Notes under the pieces: generated by a model
Seen by the model: the letters and a program-made list of their open reading frames with translations, nothing else
Told to the model about the DNA's origin: nothing
Databases searched by the model: none
Source of the DNA: Grifola frondosa
Lineage: Eukaryota; Basidiomycota; Agaricomycetes; Polyporales; Grifolaceae
Assembly (NCBI GenBank): GCA_001683735.1
Contig: LUGG01000014.1
Span: 682,001 to 746,000 of the forward strand
Length of the DNA: 64,000 nucleotides
Direction of reading: 5' to 3'
Program-made: the position numbers and the translations under genes
Part shown: in pieces, positions 47,043-58,083 of the stretch
Position numbering within the stretch: position 1 is the first letter of the stretch
Layout of the letters: every line of letters begins with the position of its first letter

Positions 47043-50000
47043 ATGGATCCTGAATCCTCTGATATATTGGGCGGTCGCCTTCGAATACCCCGCCGCGACT
47101 CTGTGGCATGGTCAAACATCGGTTTTCCTGCTCAACTCTCTCTAATTGCTGGAGTCTTTATGCTCGTAGTAGCTGCTTGGATACGTTTGCTGCCTATTTA
47201 TCGTCAGTGGAATGAGAGGCGCTACCGCAAGTGAGTCCATTTTCTGCTGTGTTGGCGTCTCAATTTGACACGATATGTGGCGTCAGGGCAATGCGCAGAA
47301 GACATGGCATCCCGGACAATGACAATCGACCCTTCAACGTCGCATTCGCGGCTGCTACGAAGGCTAGGGAGGAACGCAAGGCGCGCCAAAGACAAGAAGA
47401 ACGTGGTCAGCACGCTCCAACACGCTCTACCGGTCAAACATCTGCTGTGTCAGCGGAACCTCAACCTCATCTTACTCGTGTCAATGGTACAGAAAATCTC
47501 TGAGACTTTTTTCACGTACTGATTTGTTTCTAGCTGTTCGACACACGTTATCTGCGCAGATCTCAAGTGGCTCATTGAATCGCGATAGCGAAGAGGTTCA
47601 TGTTTATGGTAATGGCATTCAGTCGGTGAATAACTACAACGATAACGAGTACGATTTGATTTATATCTTCGCTGTCCAAACTTGTCTAACTATAATACTG
47701 GATCAGGCATCGTGCAACCAATTCGATATCAGCACCTCGATTCCCTGACCGACGCAATTCTGACAGTGGAGTATCGTTCACCGGGTCTTTTCACCGTGAA
47801 TCCTCACAAGTACAATCAGATCGTCTGAACGAAGACATCGTTCAGCTTTCCACGCAACCTGTCCACGTCAAACACGCTCCGCACGTTGAAGCCGATTCTA
47901 AGCCTGCAAGGGGGCCAAGAGGTCTCGCGTTGAGAGCAAGGAACTTGTTGATCACGATAAGCCTAGCCGGCATGAGTCTGTGGAAGATATGGACGTGGAC
48001 GAAGTTGTGCCACTAAAGCGAGGTGCCAAGCGTGCTGCCAGTCGGGAGGATGATGAAAGCATCGAATCTACACGCTCTGATCGGCGAGGCAAGAGAGCTC
48101 GGAAGCACGCGCGCGACACTCTCGGGGAGAAGCCGGATCATGAGATGGATGAGGAGGCTGATGAGGTCCCGCCCTTAAAGCCCGTTCCGAGAGGGAAGAA
48201 ACGCGATCGTACAGAGGCTGGCTCGTCATTCGGTGGCGATGAATCGGTGAATGACGAAGACGAGAGATCTCGTCGACACAGGAAGCGACGAACGGTCTCG
48301 AAGAAGGTTGACGCCACAAGCCGTGGTCAGAAACGTGGCCGTGAAGTCGATGCACTTGAGAGTGATGAAGATCGGCTCGATGACTCCGGACGAAAGAAGC
48401 GTGGCAAGAGGTCTCATGACAGTGAGGAGATTGATGCGATATGTGGGGGAAGACAGATAGGAGAAGAGTGGGAGGTTAACGGACAACACTACAAGGTCGG
48501 ACCTAACGGTCAACGACTCCGTCAGGAACTTGTCAAGAAGTCACGATCCAGATTCCCCATGGTATGATTTGTGGTTCCTGTGATATTATGTATCACTAAT
48601 CTTGTGTTTTCAGCCAAGCGACTCACAACATCCTGACCGACAAGCCCATCTCGATGTTTATGTGGAGACATGGCTTTCGGAAGAGGAGTATAAGGCTGCC
48701 AAGGAACGTCGTGAACTGGCATGGCAAGAGCCCTCGAAGACTGAGCCTGACACACCTGGCGATGTCCCTGTGAGTACCTGCGAAATGTCTCTAGTTGCTT
48801 TCTGACCATAACTTTCTTTCAGGATTCTCCTCTGGCGGGCAAAAGTCTGTTGTGGCGATCAATAATGGCAGCTCAACAAGAGAGCCCTGCGTCCAAAAAA
48901 GGTCCATTGGGGCAGTCGGTCGTTACCAACATTGGTCTTCGCCTCAGCACGTTCCAGCAGCCGCAGTCGGCTTCTGCTCGTCGTATCTCGTCGATTTACC
49001 AAGTGCCTCCATCCCCTGGACCTGAGACTCCGAAGAATACGCGCTTCACAGTCTTATTCGAAATGGGAGAAGCAGGACCTGGAAGCAGCAGCTATGTCGA
49101 AGATTAGAGAGAGGACACAGAGGGAAGCGGCACGTGCGGCGGGTTCACCAACAGCTCCACCAACAGCTCCATCCAATCCATTCTTCACTGCGCCGACGCA
49201 TGCCTCGACCGACAAGCCCTCTCGCTCTCCGTTCGGCTTGCCGACAGCGAATGCTGAGGTGAAGCCGGTACCCGAGCTGCCCAAATCCAATATCCCTCAG
49301 TCGACAGCAGCTCCGTCTGCCACGATGGAGAAACCCGCGCCTGCTAACCCTTTCACGTTTGGTCCATCGGTAAACAACACGACGACAGCGCAGGGTGCAT
49401 CGACTGTACCACAGTCCACTCCCGCGTCTGGTTCAACTTCTGGTACCCCGAACTTCTTTGCGCCCAAACCCGCCGCTCCGACTAAGGCAACGGCACCTAC
49501 GGACGGCTCAGGCTCTGGCATCCCCAGTTTCTTCGGGCCGAAACCCACTGCTCCAGCTTCTTCAGGCATGGCAACCACATCCACGGCTGGCTCAGGCTCT
49601 GGTATCCCCAACTTCTTCGGACCGAAACCTGCTACTCAGACCACTGCAGCTCCGTCAAACACTGCAGCTACCCCCGCGTCCGGCTCAGGTTCTGGGATCC
49701 CAAATTTCTTTGGACCCAAACCCAGTGCCCCGACCGGTGCAGCTCCTCCAACTACATCCGCGCCTGGTTCAGGTTCCGGGGTCCTGAAATTCTTCGGACC
49801 CAAACCCACTCAGACTACTGCGGCCCCTTCAACCAACAATAACCCATTCGGTGTGCCGCCTGCTCAAAGTGGTGCGCCACCGAAGTCTAAATTCACATTC
49901 GGTGCCTCGTCGTTTGCCACTCCAGCAGCTCCGGCAGCCCCTGCGGCCCCGACGTCCGTCTTTGGCACTACCACACAGACTCCTTCCCCTCAGGAATCAA

Positions 50001-51141
50001 AGACTGAGCAGAGGAAGCCAGAACAGGGGAGTTCTGGTCAGAGTGCTCCGGGACCATCTTTGCTTAGTCGCCTTGGGATGGCCCCGCCGAGCTCCGCACC
50101 GAGTTCGTCGGCCGCGTCCTCGTTCTCGTTTGCCAAGCCTGCGACTCCTAGTCCCTTGGGTAACACCGTTACGACGGCGTCCACGACTGCTGGCACTACA
50201 AGTGCAAGTAACGTGGCTCCTGGTCCTCCTAAATTCAACTTTGGATTCTCTAAACCCCTCGCACCTGCCGCATCAGCGGCCTCATCAGCAGCACCCACAC
50301 CGTTTGTTCCTTTCGGAACTCAGCCGGCTCCATCGTCGTCGTCGTCAAGCCTAGCTAATGCGTTTGGTAATCCGAGTGGTTCCTCCGCTACCGCAGACTC
50401 ATCTACGGCTCCCAAGTCAGTGTTTGGTGTCACCGGTGCGGCTAGCGCAGCGCCTGCGACTAGTGCGTTTTCTGCACCTTCTGCTGGTACACCCGCGAAA
50501 AGTGCATTCTCTGCGCCCGCTGCTGGGACATCGGCTGGTGCATTCTCTGCACCTGCTGCGGGTACTTCTGCGGGTAGTGCGTTTTCTGTGCCTGCTGGGA
50601 CCGGCGCGTTTGGCGTACCTTCTGGTGGTAACACCGCTGGTACAAGTGGTTCCATGTTTGGTGGTGGGATGAAGCCAGCGGCGAGCTCGAAACCGTCGAT
50701 GCAATTTGGTGCCACGTCCTTTGGTAGCACTCCTGGTCCTTCCAGTCAAACAACTCAGCCCTCGACGTCGAAGTCGACATTCGCGTTCGGGGCACCCGCT
50801 GCTGGCACTACATCCAACACGACAGCGGGTGCAGAGAACAAGCCAAAGTTCTCATTCGGAGTCACGAACACTCCTGCGCCTTCCACTTCCACTGCAGCGC
50901 CAGCCGCTAATACCAACGAAGCGCAGAAGAAGTCGGTTTTTACTAATTTCACTTTTGGTGCTACGTCTACCCCGCCGCGTCGGGATCGTCTTCACCATTT
51001 GGACAGGCTGCGACAAATCCTTCCCCATTCGGACAACCATCACAGCCCGCCGGGAGTGCTTTCGGCGGCTTTGGTGGCCCGTCCTCAAATTCCCCTAATA
51101 CGTTCGGATCTTCGAATACCTCGCAAAACCAAAAACAATGA
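47043..51141 (+). CDS. FG-repeat nucleoporin with N-terminal membrane segment
   Basis: Large nuclear-pore FG protein. The first exon encodes a short head, one hydrophobic helix (FPAQLSLIAGVFMLVVAAW, about residues 29-48) and a basic stretch; later exons give a Lys/Arg-rich, NLS-like region (GAKRAASRED, DRRGKRARKH), a conserved block (EEWEVNGQHYKVGPNGQRLR, YVETWLSEEEYKAAKERREL), then from about 49160 Ser/Thr/Pro-rich sequence with many FFxPKP, FG and FxFG repeats, ending SSNTSQNQKQ. Joining the parts needs one-base corrections at GG 47608-47609 (donor), GGGGG 47910-47914, near 49042 and CCCC 50970-50973. If 47043-47750 is instead a separate small membrane protein, the nucleoporin would start near 47750. 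Fungal FG nucleoporins of Nup1/Nup60/Nup124 type are the alternative. Confidence 0.75.
49430..49810 (+). repeat. Internal coding repeats of the nucleoporin
   Basis: Five tandem units of about 75-90 bp, each encoding SGSGIPNFFGPKP or a close variant (SGTPNFFAPKP, SGIPSFFGPKP, SGVLKFFGPKP), separated by Thr/Ala/Pro linkers. A second repeat cluster (50455-50600) encodes SAFSAPAAGTS units. Confidence 0.85.
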
Positions 51142-51485
51142 TGGGAATCCAATTCGTTTATTCGTACATAGATTTGTATCATTTACATGCACTGTAGTAT
51201 AATGCATCATCTCGGGCTGTATACTCTCTTCTTCTCTACCATCCGGTCTGAATGCAACTTTCACTTGGTGCGCCTCTGGATTCGATGTCGGACGACCGCC
51301 GTTGCACGTGAATGCCCTTGAGGCTGACCACCTTTCATCGCGACAATAAATTTATGTCAAGGTTAAAGATCCCCCTCAGTTTTGCTTACTAGAACTGGGC
51401 CTGTATGATCCCTGAGGCCTGTACTTTATAACGCCCCTGCATTCTACCCCCTTTCCTCTTGCACTCCTAACGCCCACCTCTGAAC
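51142..51485. other. Intergenic region
   Basis: 340 bp between two plus-strand genes; contains a TATA-like ACTTTATAACG at about 51422 and a pyrimidine-rich stretch just before the next ATG. Confidence 0.4.
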
Positions 51486-54011
51486 ATGCTGTCGAGCAAC
51501 GTTCCAGCGACGCCGCGACCGCGCCCGCCAGCGAAGGCGCGCAGGACGACCTCCATGCACTTTGCGAAACTGGCCCCGCCGCCCCCGTACGCGCCGCCGC
51601 TGGAGGTGAAGCTGCTCGACTCCCAGATCGCGGCGGCCGCCCAGACGGTCGGCCCGGCGAGCGGCGACGGCCTGCGCCTCCCGCCCACGCCCTCCGTCGA
51701 GGACTGGATGAACGAGAAGTCGAGAGAGGAGCTGTCGGGGCTGCTGCTCAAGGCGGACGGGCTGATAAAGTCCCGCGAGACAGGTGCGCGACGCTAGGAT
51801 TTTTACCAAACATGGGCGGCGAATTGAATTATGTTAAACGTTCGTACAGAGCTCAGCTTGACTTCTGCTCTTTGCAAGAGCCTTTATAACGACAATGTAA
51901 CGCTTAAGAACAAACATGAAGCCCTGCTCGCCCGCCTCCCCTCCACCCGCGCACCCTCCCCCTCTCCCTCGGTCCCTTCGTCCCCTATGTTCGCCTCCAC
52001 GCCCGTCAGCCAGTCGCCGTCGTACCACGGCAGCAACATCCCCCCGCTGGCCTCCGCGCGCATGCGGCACTCGCGCAGGATCTCCGTGACGCCCTCGGAG
52101 CTCGCGTCGCTCGCGGATCAGAACGCGGAGCTGCTCGACAAGCTGGAGAAACTCGAGGCCGAGTCCGTGAAGGCGGACCACGCGGGGAAGCGCAAGTTGC
52201 GCAAGCTCGAGAAGGAGATCCAGGGCCTCCGCGAAGAGCTCGAGAACACGCAGGCAAAGGGCGCCGCGCTCGAGGAGCAGGCGAAGGGGTCGGGCAACCT
52301 GAGCGCGGAGGAGTGCAGCGGCGCAAGGAGGAGCGCGAGGAACGTCTGCGGGCGCTGAAGGAGAAGTCCGCGTCGTTGGACATCTCGGCTGAGGAGATCA
52401 GGGACTTTGCCCCCGTCGGAATTGCCTCGCCTGAACATCAGGACGGCTATGTTTGATGATCTGGAGGCTGATGGGTCTGCGCCGGGTGTCGATGATACGA
52501 CATCCGCACCTGCTGATGTGAGTACGGAGGAAGAGGACGACTCGGACGAACAAGTTTCGTATTCTATGCCTCCCGGAATGTCGCGAGTTCCCTCTCAGCC
52601 GGAACTCGAGTATGCCATCATCTCTCAGCTGATAGCAAAGATCCGCGAACTGGAGGAGACTAATGCTCAAATCACAGAAGAGCAGAAGGCCACAGAAGAT
52701 AGATTGCGCTCAGTTCATTGGGATGCGGAGAGCATCCGGAGGGTATACGAATGCCTGAGTGACGGGACGCAAGTTGAGTTGCAAATGGTGCCGGAGGATT
52801 TGCCAGGTCCAAGTACTACGAACCAAGATCCTTCGGGAGGCACTATCAGGTTCAGCAGCCTGCGACGGACAATCGACGGCGATATCAGCAGGCTCCTCCT
52901 GTCAGATGAGTCTGAAGGCTTCGCTGGAGGCATCACGAGGGACATGCAAAGTACTGTCCGAAGCGTTATCAGCCAGCATAAGAGCGGGACTTACCACAAG
53001 ACGCGCAAGACGGTTGTCGGCCTGTTCGACGAGGACCCTGAGTCGGACCCTGAGCCCGATGCACCCGTCTCGGGAGGATGGGGCGAATATCCAGCCTCGC
53101 TCAACGTCGCAAGTTCTTTCCGTGTACGGCCTACGTCTCCATTTGTTGGGGACACCTCTACCTGGTCCCATGCAGCTACCGACGGCGTAACGCCTGTGTC
53201 ACCCACTCTGCACAACTTGCAAACCCCCGCAGAGGGCCTTGGAATGGGTCGCACCCTTGGGAGTGAGCTCGGCAGCGAGTTCGGCGAAGACTGGGGCCAG
53301 AATGCCGGAAATCATCACTTGCGGACGAGCAGCCTGTATGATCTTGCGGGTCTGAATGCCTCTCGCGAGATGTCGGTGTCTCCGCTGCCTTCGCCGGTGG
53401 AGATGCGCTCTTTCGTGTTCCCGACCGCCGAGGACTCATTTGATGCTGACGAGGAGGGACCTTCCACGCCTCCCCATCTCCCTGCCTTGCATCTTACGGT
53501 GCAGCCGCCGACGCCGAGCCCCGAGAAGATTTCGACGCGGACGCAGCGCCTCTCACAGACCGTTCGCGCGCGGACGAACCGGTGGGTGGAGGGACGCTTC
53601 TCTCCGGCGTCCGGGACGCGGAGTGCGCTCAGACAGCGCCGATCTGCCGCTACGATGGGCAGGCGTGCATCCGCCGCAGCGGACGCGAGCGGCGTCTTGG
53701 ATGAGACGTTCGACGACGTCGTGCTGCAGCTCAAGCGCGCGCGCAGCCGCGGGAGCCTCGCTGCCCTCGTGTATGCGGGCGAGGACGACGAGGCGGAGCG
53801 GTCGGCGGTGGAGCTGCACGCGATGTCGCGCGCGGAGACGTCTGCGGTGACGAGCGAGAGGAAGGAGGGGTTCGTCGGGCTCGTGCTGGAGGTGTGGCTG
53901 TGGCTCCAGTTTGTGATCGTGGTGCTGGTGTTCTTGTGGGCGATGGCGAAGCGTGGGCCGAAGAGCGTGCTGGAGGAGGCAGAGCGGAGGAAGGTGGCGC
54001 AGGGACACTGA
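51486..54011 (+). CDS. Coiled-coil protein with C-terminal membrane anchor
   Basis: No named family recognised. N-terminus basic and proline-rich (MLSSNVPATPRPRPPAKARR), then a helical segment VEDWMNEKSREELSGLLLKAD, an intron (about 51784-51849), a coiled coil (LADQNAELLDKLEKLEAES to QGLREELENTQAKG), a second coiled coil around YAIISQLIAKIRELEETNAQ, then long Ser/Pro-rich disorder. A C-terminal hydrophobic helix (LEVWLWLQFVIVVLVFLWAM) and short basic tail suggest tail anchoring with the bulk in the cytosol. Two one-base corrections join the parts: near 52313 (a missing G, giving EEVQRRKEEREERLRAL) and TTT 52406-52408 (an extra T, giving IRDLPPSELPRLNI). About 800 aa. Confidence 0.75.
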
Positions 54012-54485
54012 GCTCGGGGCTTGTGGGGTTGTGCGCATACCTGGGTTTCGAGGAAGCCTGTCCGTTCGTTCTGTGATTGGGATTGTGGTAGGATATATTT
54101 GCTGATATTTCTGCTTGTATGTAGTCCCTAGTACGCTAGTTTTGTATCACCTACTACGTTTCTCCCCTCTCGGAGCTGGGGAACCTAAGTTGTGGCTGTT
54201 GTGGCCATTGTGGCTGTAGAATCGTGGCTTAGACTTCAAAGCTTCAAAGCTTCCAGCTTCCAGTCCTCGCCGACTTGCGTCTGGATGGTGTCGGAGGGGC
54301 GGCCATGGGAGGGCCGAGCTTGTTTCTGTCGCTCTATAAATATTGGGTGGCTGGCACATGCCCTACGTCATTGCTGGCTCATGGGATGCTATATCTTCTC
54401 TTCGTCGCCGCATAAGCCCGGCACTCGCAAGGCTGCTACCTCGTCTCTCCAAACCATACAGTAGTCGTCCTAGTGCTCTCTCATC
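54012..54485. other. Intergenic region upstream of RCF2
   Basis: 470 bp; includes a direct repeat (ACTTCAAAGCTTCAAAGCTTCC near 54234-54255) and the RCF2 promoter with a TATA-like CTATAAATA at 54335-54343. No gene. Confidence 0.45.
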
Positions 54486-55459
54486 ATGAAGGCACGTCCC
54501 AGAAACGTGTCTGGCGTCCTAAAGCGACGCAACAACTCACCCAACTTGTAGATCCTTAGTAAGGAAGAGCAGGAAGGCCAGCAGCGCGCGACCATGATTG
54601 GCGGGGCGAAGGGCTTCGTCACAGGTCTCGGACTGTCGCTTGCCGGGTCGTATATCCTCAACAAACGGTGGGCGAACTACCGCGCGCTGCCCTTGTCCCT
54701 GAAGGCGCTCGGCGTCGTCATCATCGCCGTCCCGTCGTTCGTGATCCCCGCCGAGCGCGCGAGCTTGCGGTTCGAGAAGGAACAATGGTGAGTGTTGCCC
54801 GGAGGATGAGCGTGTCCAGCACGCGGAGAAACGCCACAGCTGAATACGACGGTGTCGCACAGGACGGGTGTGGGCAAGGAGGAGCTGGACACACTCGCAG
54901 CGCGCAAAGAGGCGCGGTGGAACTCGATGACTCTTAGACAGAAAATCGGCGATGTCGCTGCAAGGCACCAATTCGGCCTCATTGGAGGCACCTGGGCAAT
55001 CGCGGTGGCCGGGTCTTTCGGGTGGATCATGCGCAACCGGTGAGTGCACGCACCATCATGGGGCGTTGGGCAGAGTCTCCGTTCGCTGAACGGCGGAAAC
55101 GATGCAGCTATCAGACCTACCGCAAAAAGTACGCGAGGTGTTGTTGTTGTTGTGCACCGGCGGTTGCTGATGTCCCGCGCGGAATCAGATCGTGCAGGCT
55201 CGTATGTGGGCACAGGGCCTCACGATTGGGATTTTGATCGCTGCGGGCGCGTTGACGCATGCGCAGCATGTTAGGAACTCGGAGCAGGACGAACATGGTC
55301 TGCGGCATCTAGTGAGTTGAACAGTTGTGTTCGTACCTGTGCCGCAGTAGTGAACGAGAATTGTTCTAGCCGGCGGACCACTCGTGGAAAGATATCTTGG
55401 AACAGGAAAAAAAGGACGCAGCGGCAGATCTTGCGAGTGGTAAGGTGAAGCCGATGTGA
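54486..55459 (+). CDS. RCF2: RCF2, respiratory supercomplex factor (HIG1)
   Basis: Inner-membrane protein with a HIG1 domain that supports cytochrome c oxidase and III-IV supercomplexes. Exon 1 encodes only MK; a 60-nt GC-AG intron (54492-54551) follows. Then ILSKEEQEGQQRATMIGGAK, GLGLSLAGSYILNKRWANYR and SLKALGVVIIAVPSFVIPAE (two membrane segments); the HIG1 domain reads RQKIGDVAARHQFGLIGGTW to GWIMRNR, then YQTYRK, KIVQARMWAQGLTIGILIAAG and PADHSWKDILEQEKKDA. One missing A in the run 55124-55128 is needed at the donor. About 235 aa. Confidence 0.92.
54492..54551 (+). other. GC-AG intron after the second codon of RCF2
   Basis: Donor AAG|GCACGT, acceptor TTGTAG|ATCC; 60 nt. The donor context matches U1 pairing except for the C. 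Removing it yields MKILSKEEQEG, the usual N-terminus shape for fungal Rcf2. Confidence 0.7.
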
Positions 55460-56005
55460 GCTTGAAAATGAATGGCAGCGCTGCCACCGCGCAATCCGTG
55501 TGGGCCACGGACTTGCAACGGATTGCGATCCGGTAGGCGCCGAGGATTAACGCTTAACGCTGGAGTGTGTCCTGTAAATTAACATTGTTTCAAAAATGTA
55601 CAACTAAGCAGCACAGCATGTCTTGCTGCGAACAGTACTACTGCGCAGGCGCACGGTGTCGGCCAAGATCGATACAAGGGAAGAAGAAAAGCAGAGGTAG
55701 TGATGATACGAGGATGTGGCCGACAACTAGTAAGCCGGGAGTTGTCATAATAGAGAGAAGTCGCGATGGCGCCGAGTAAGCCGAGACGTAACGCGTATCT
55801 GATTATAAAGACGCCGTTATGCCGACAGGCCGACTCCAGCCGACCCTTCATCTTGCTGCACTCTCCTTTCCGAATCTCTTTCCGTTCAGATTTTGCCTCT
55901 TCATCCTCGAGCTATCGCTTCTCTCCTTTCTTCAGCGAGCTCCAAGCTCTTTGCTCCTCACCCACCGCCCATAGTGCCGCCGTCGTCCCCGTAACTACTG
56001 TCAGC
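55460..56005. other. Intergenic region, 546 bp
   Basis: Between RCF2 and the next plus-strand gene. Pyrimidine-rich just before the ATG. No gene or motif recognised. Confidence 0.4.
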
Positions 56006-57214
56006 ATGGCACGCGGCATCATCAGGTCAGTCATCCTCCGAATCAACTCCTGCATCGTACACTCACCCTCGCTTCTCGGAATTTCTCCGTCTCATGCCGC
56101 GCTACCATAGAACTGTGTCGCTTGCATGTTCCTTCGTCGGGGCGTTGATCAATCTTGCGTGCGCCATTCGGCTCCTGGCTCTCTGGCGTTCGCTAGGATG
56201 GGAAATCGAGAGCGAGTGGGAGGGCTCCGCCGACGTGTGGATGGTGGACAGCGTCAAAATGGTCTGGGGACTGCTGTCCGCTTACTTCGCAGCCGCTGCT
56301 GCGTCGTGCTTCATCGGATTCGTCGGCATCGCCAAGGTACGTATCCACTCCGGCCCCTGTCTCGCCCGCCACTCGCTCACTCACGCATACACCCGGGCCA
56401 GAACGTCGGCCAGTTTGTGCGCATCTACCGCGACTACTCGATCGCGGACTTTGCGTTCGTGACGCTGTCGACGCTGTTCGTAAGCTACACCTCGTTCAGC
56501 TCGGCGTACGTGCGCACGAGCGTGTGCGAGGAGCTCTCGCGCCATCCGGAGCTCATGCGGGACCTCGGCGAGATGGGGCTCAGCCTTGAGAACTGCGAGC
56601 AATGGTTCGAGCGCGCCGTCGTCGCGATGCTCGGCATCATGTTTATCCTCATCGTCGTGCGGGTGAGTGCGCAGGCTGCGAGTCCGAGCATCGGCATCGG
56701 CTAATCTGGCTGCGCACAGCTGCATATCGTGATAGCCCTCTCCCAATACTACAACCATATATACCGCGACTACACTGGAGTCGGAAAGCTCCATCTGGGG
56801 CTCCGACCCGTCAAGACTGATTCCCTTCAACGTATCTACCTTCTCCCCACTCCGACATCCCCCAGCACAACCTCCTCACAGCCGCTTGCGTGGCAGAAAG
56901 ACTCGGATGACGTCGCGGTGTATGCAACAGTGCCGCTCGGCGGGCTGTCGGAAGAAGACGTGCGCAACATGCATGCGACGGAGGCGTGGATTCCATCGCC
57001 CGCAGCGTCGCCGCGCACGCACAGGCACTCGCACTCGCATTCGTCGTCGCATTCACATTCGCACCGCCATCACGGGTGGCGACGGGCGAGCATCCCACTG
57101 GTGCGAGAGGACGAGCGCTCGTTGGCAGGAGACGAGAAGGCCGAGTTCGGGGTTGCTGTGACATGGAGACCGTGTTGTGTTTTTGTGTCGGCTCCCACCT
57201 GTATTCCCACCTGA
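56006..57214 (+). CDS. Four-TM fungal membrane protein with His-rich tail
   Basis: Uncharacterised basidiomycete membrane protein. Four exons: MARGIIR; TVSLACSFVGALINLACAIR to FIGFVGIAK; NVGQFVRIYRDYSIADFAF to FILIVVR; and the C-terminal exon from LHIVIALSQYYNHIYRD. Three phase-compatible GT-AG introns, no shift. Four hydrophobic helices are visible (VSLACSFVGALINLACAI, MVWGLLSAYFAAAAASCFIG, FAFVTLSTLFVSYTSF, VVAMLGIMFILIVV). The cytosolic tail contains a His/Ser run (HSHSHSSSHSHSHRHH) that may bind metal. The last 30 residues, after EFGVAV, may be frame-altered. Function unknown. Confidence 0.8.
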
Positions 57215-58083
57215 CCGGGCATGGCTGGTTGTTGCATAGTATGTTGTTTCCCCACCGGTGATGTTGCCGGCGCCCTCGCAATATTTATACCTCACATACA
57301 CGTACGTTCTTTCGAGTTTTTAGTTATGCGGCGCCTGGTCACGTACTGTCACATATCTTGGAATTGGTCACGTGGATAGTTATGGTGCAGTCGCGTGGGG
57401 TGACGTCAGATGAGATCGTCGCTTTTTTTCTTTCTCGGATATGATCGACTTGTGGCACGTTCGGCGAGACCAAGTCGGCGTTGGCCAAGTTAGCTTTGGG
57501 CAAGTGCAATGCCCGACCGCTGAGCACTGCAAGATCCAAACACTATATACAGCATATCGCTTAGACAAGGTTCATCTGTGCGGCAGAATGGGCGTGAGTG
57601 CCGCGTGTCACGGTGCAATGAATGGTGCAGCATTGCATCGACTGGGACGATCTGGTGGCGGTCGGAAGATGCCGTATAGCAGTATTATAGCACAGCATGG
57701 GGCGAAATCATCATTCTGAGCTCGGAGACACAGCGGACGCAGACGCGTCAGAACGGCTCTGTTTTTCGGGCGCGCGTAGTCGAAAAAGGGTGGGAAAGGG
57801 AAATACAAATTGACCCTGGGTGAAACGGGTGGGTAAAACGGCAAGTAGGGGTGATGGGAGTGGGTCCAGAATATCTTGGAGAGTGGGGATTGGCGCCTGT
57901 TTGGTAGGACCAGGATAGGAAGCAGTCTGGTCTGGTCTCGGCTTCTGTGCATCAGTCGTTTCCACACTTGTTCCACACCTCGCACATATACCCTTCTCCT
58001 TCTCTTCCTTTTTCTTTTCCACCCCTGCGCTGGTAGCTGTCTCCGTACTTCGTCTCTCTCCGTCTTTCGCACTTCTAGCTACC
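57215..58083. promoter_or_regulatory. Upstream region of TPA1/OFD1 gene
   Basis: 870 bp without a gene. CACGTG at 57369-57374 inside GGTCACGTGGAT, and a perfect TGACGTCA CRE palindrome at 57401-57408. The two lie about 700 bp from the TPA1 ATG. A CT-rich tract runs up to the ATG. Confidence 0.4.

Noticed and set aside
49297..50730. Long antisense ORFs under the nucleoporin repeats
   Set aside because: Mirror images of Pro/Ala/Ser-rich coding repeats; no independent start or family.
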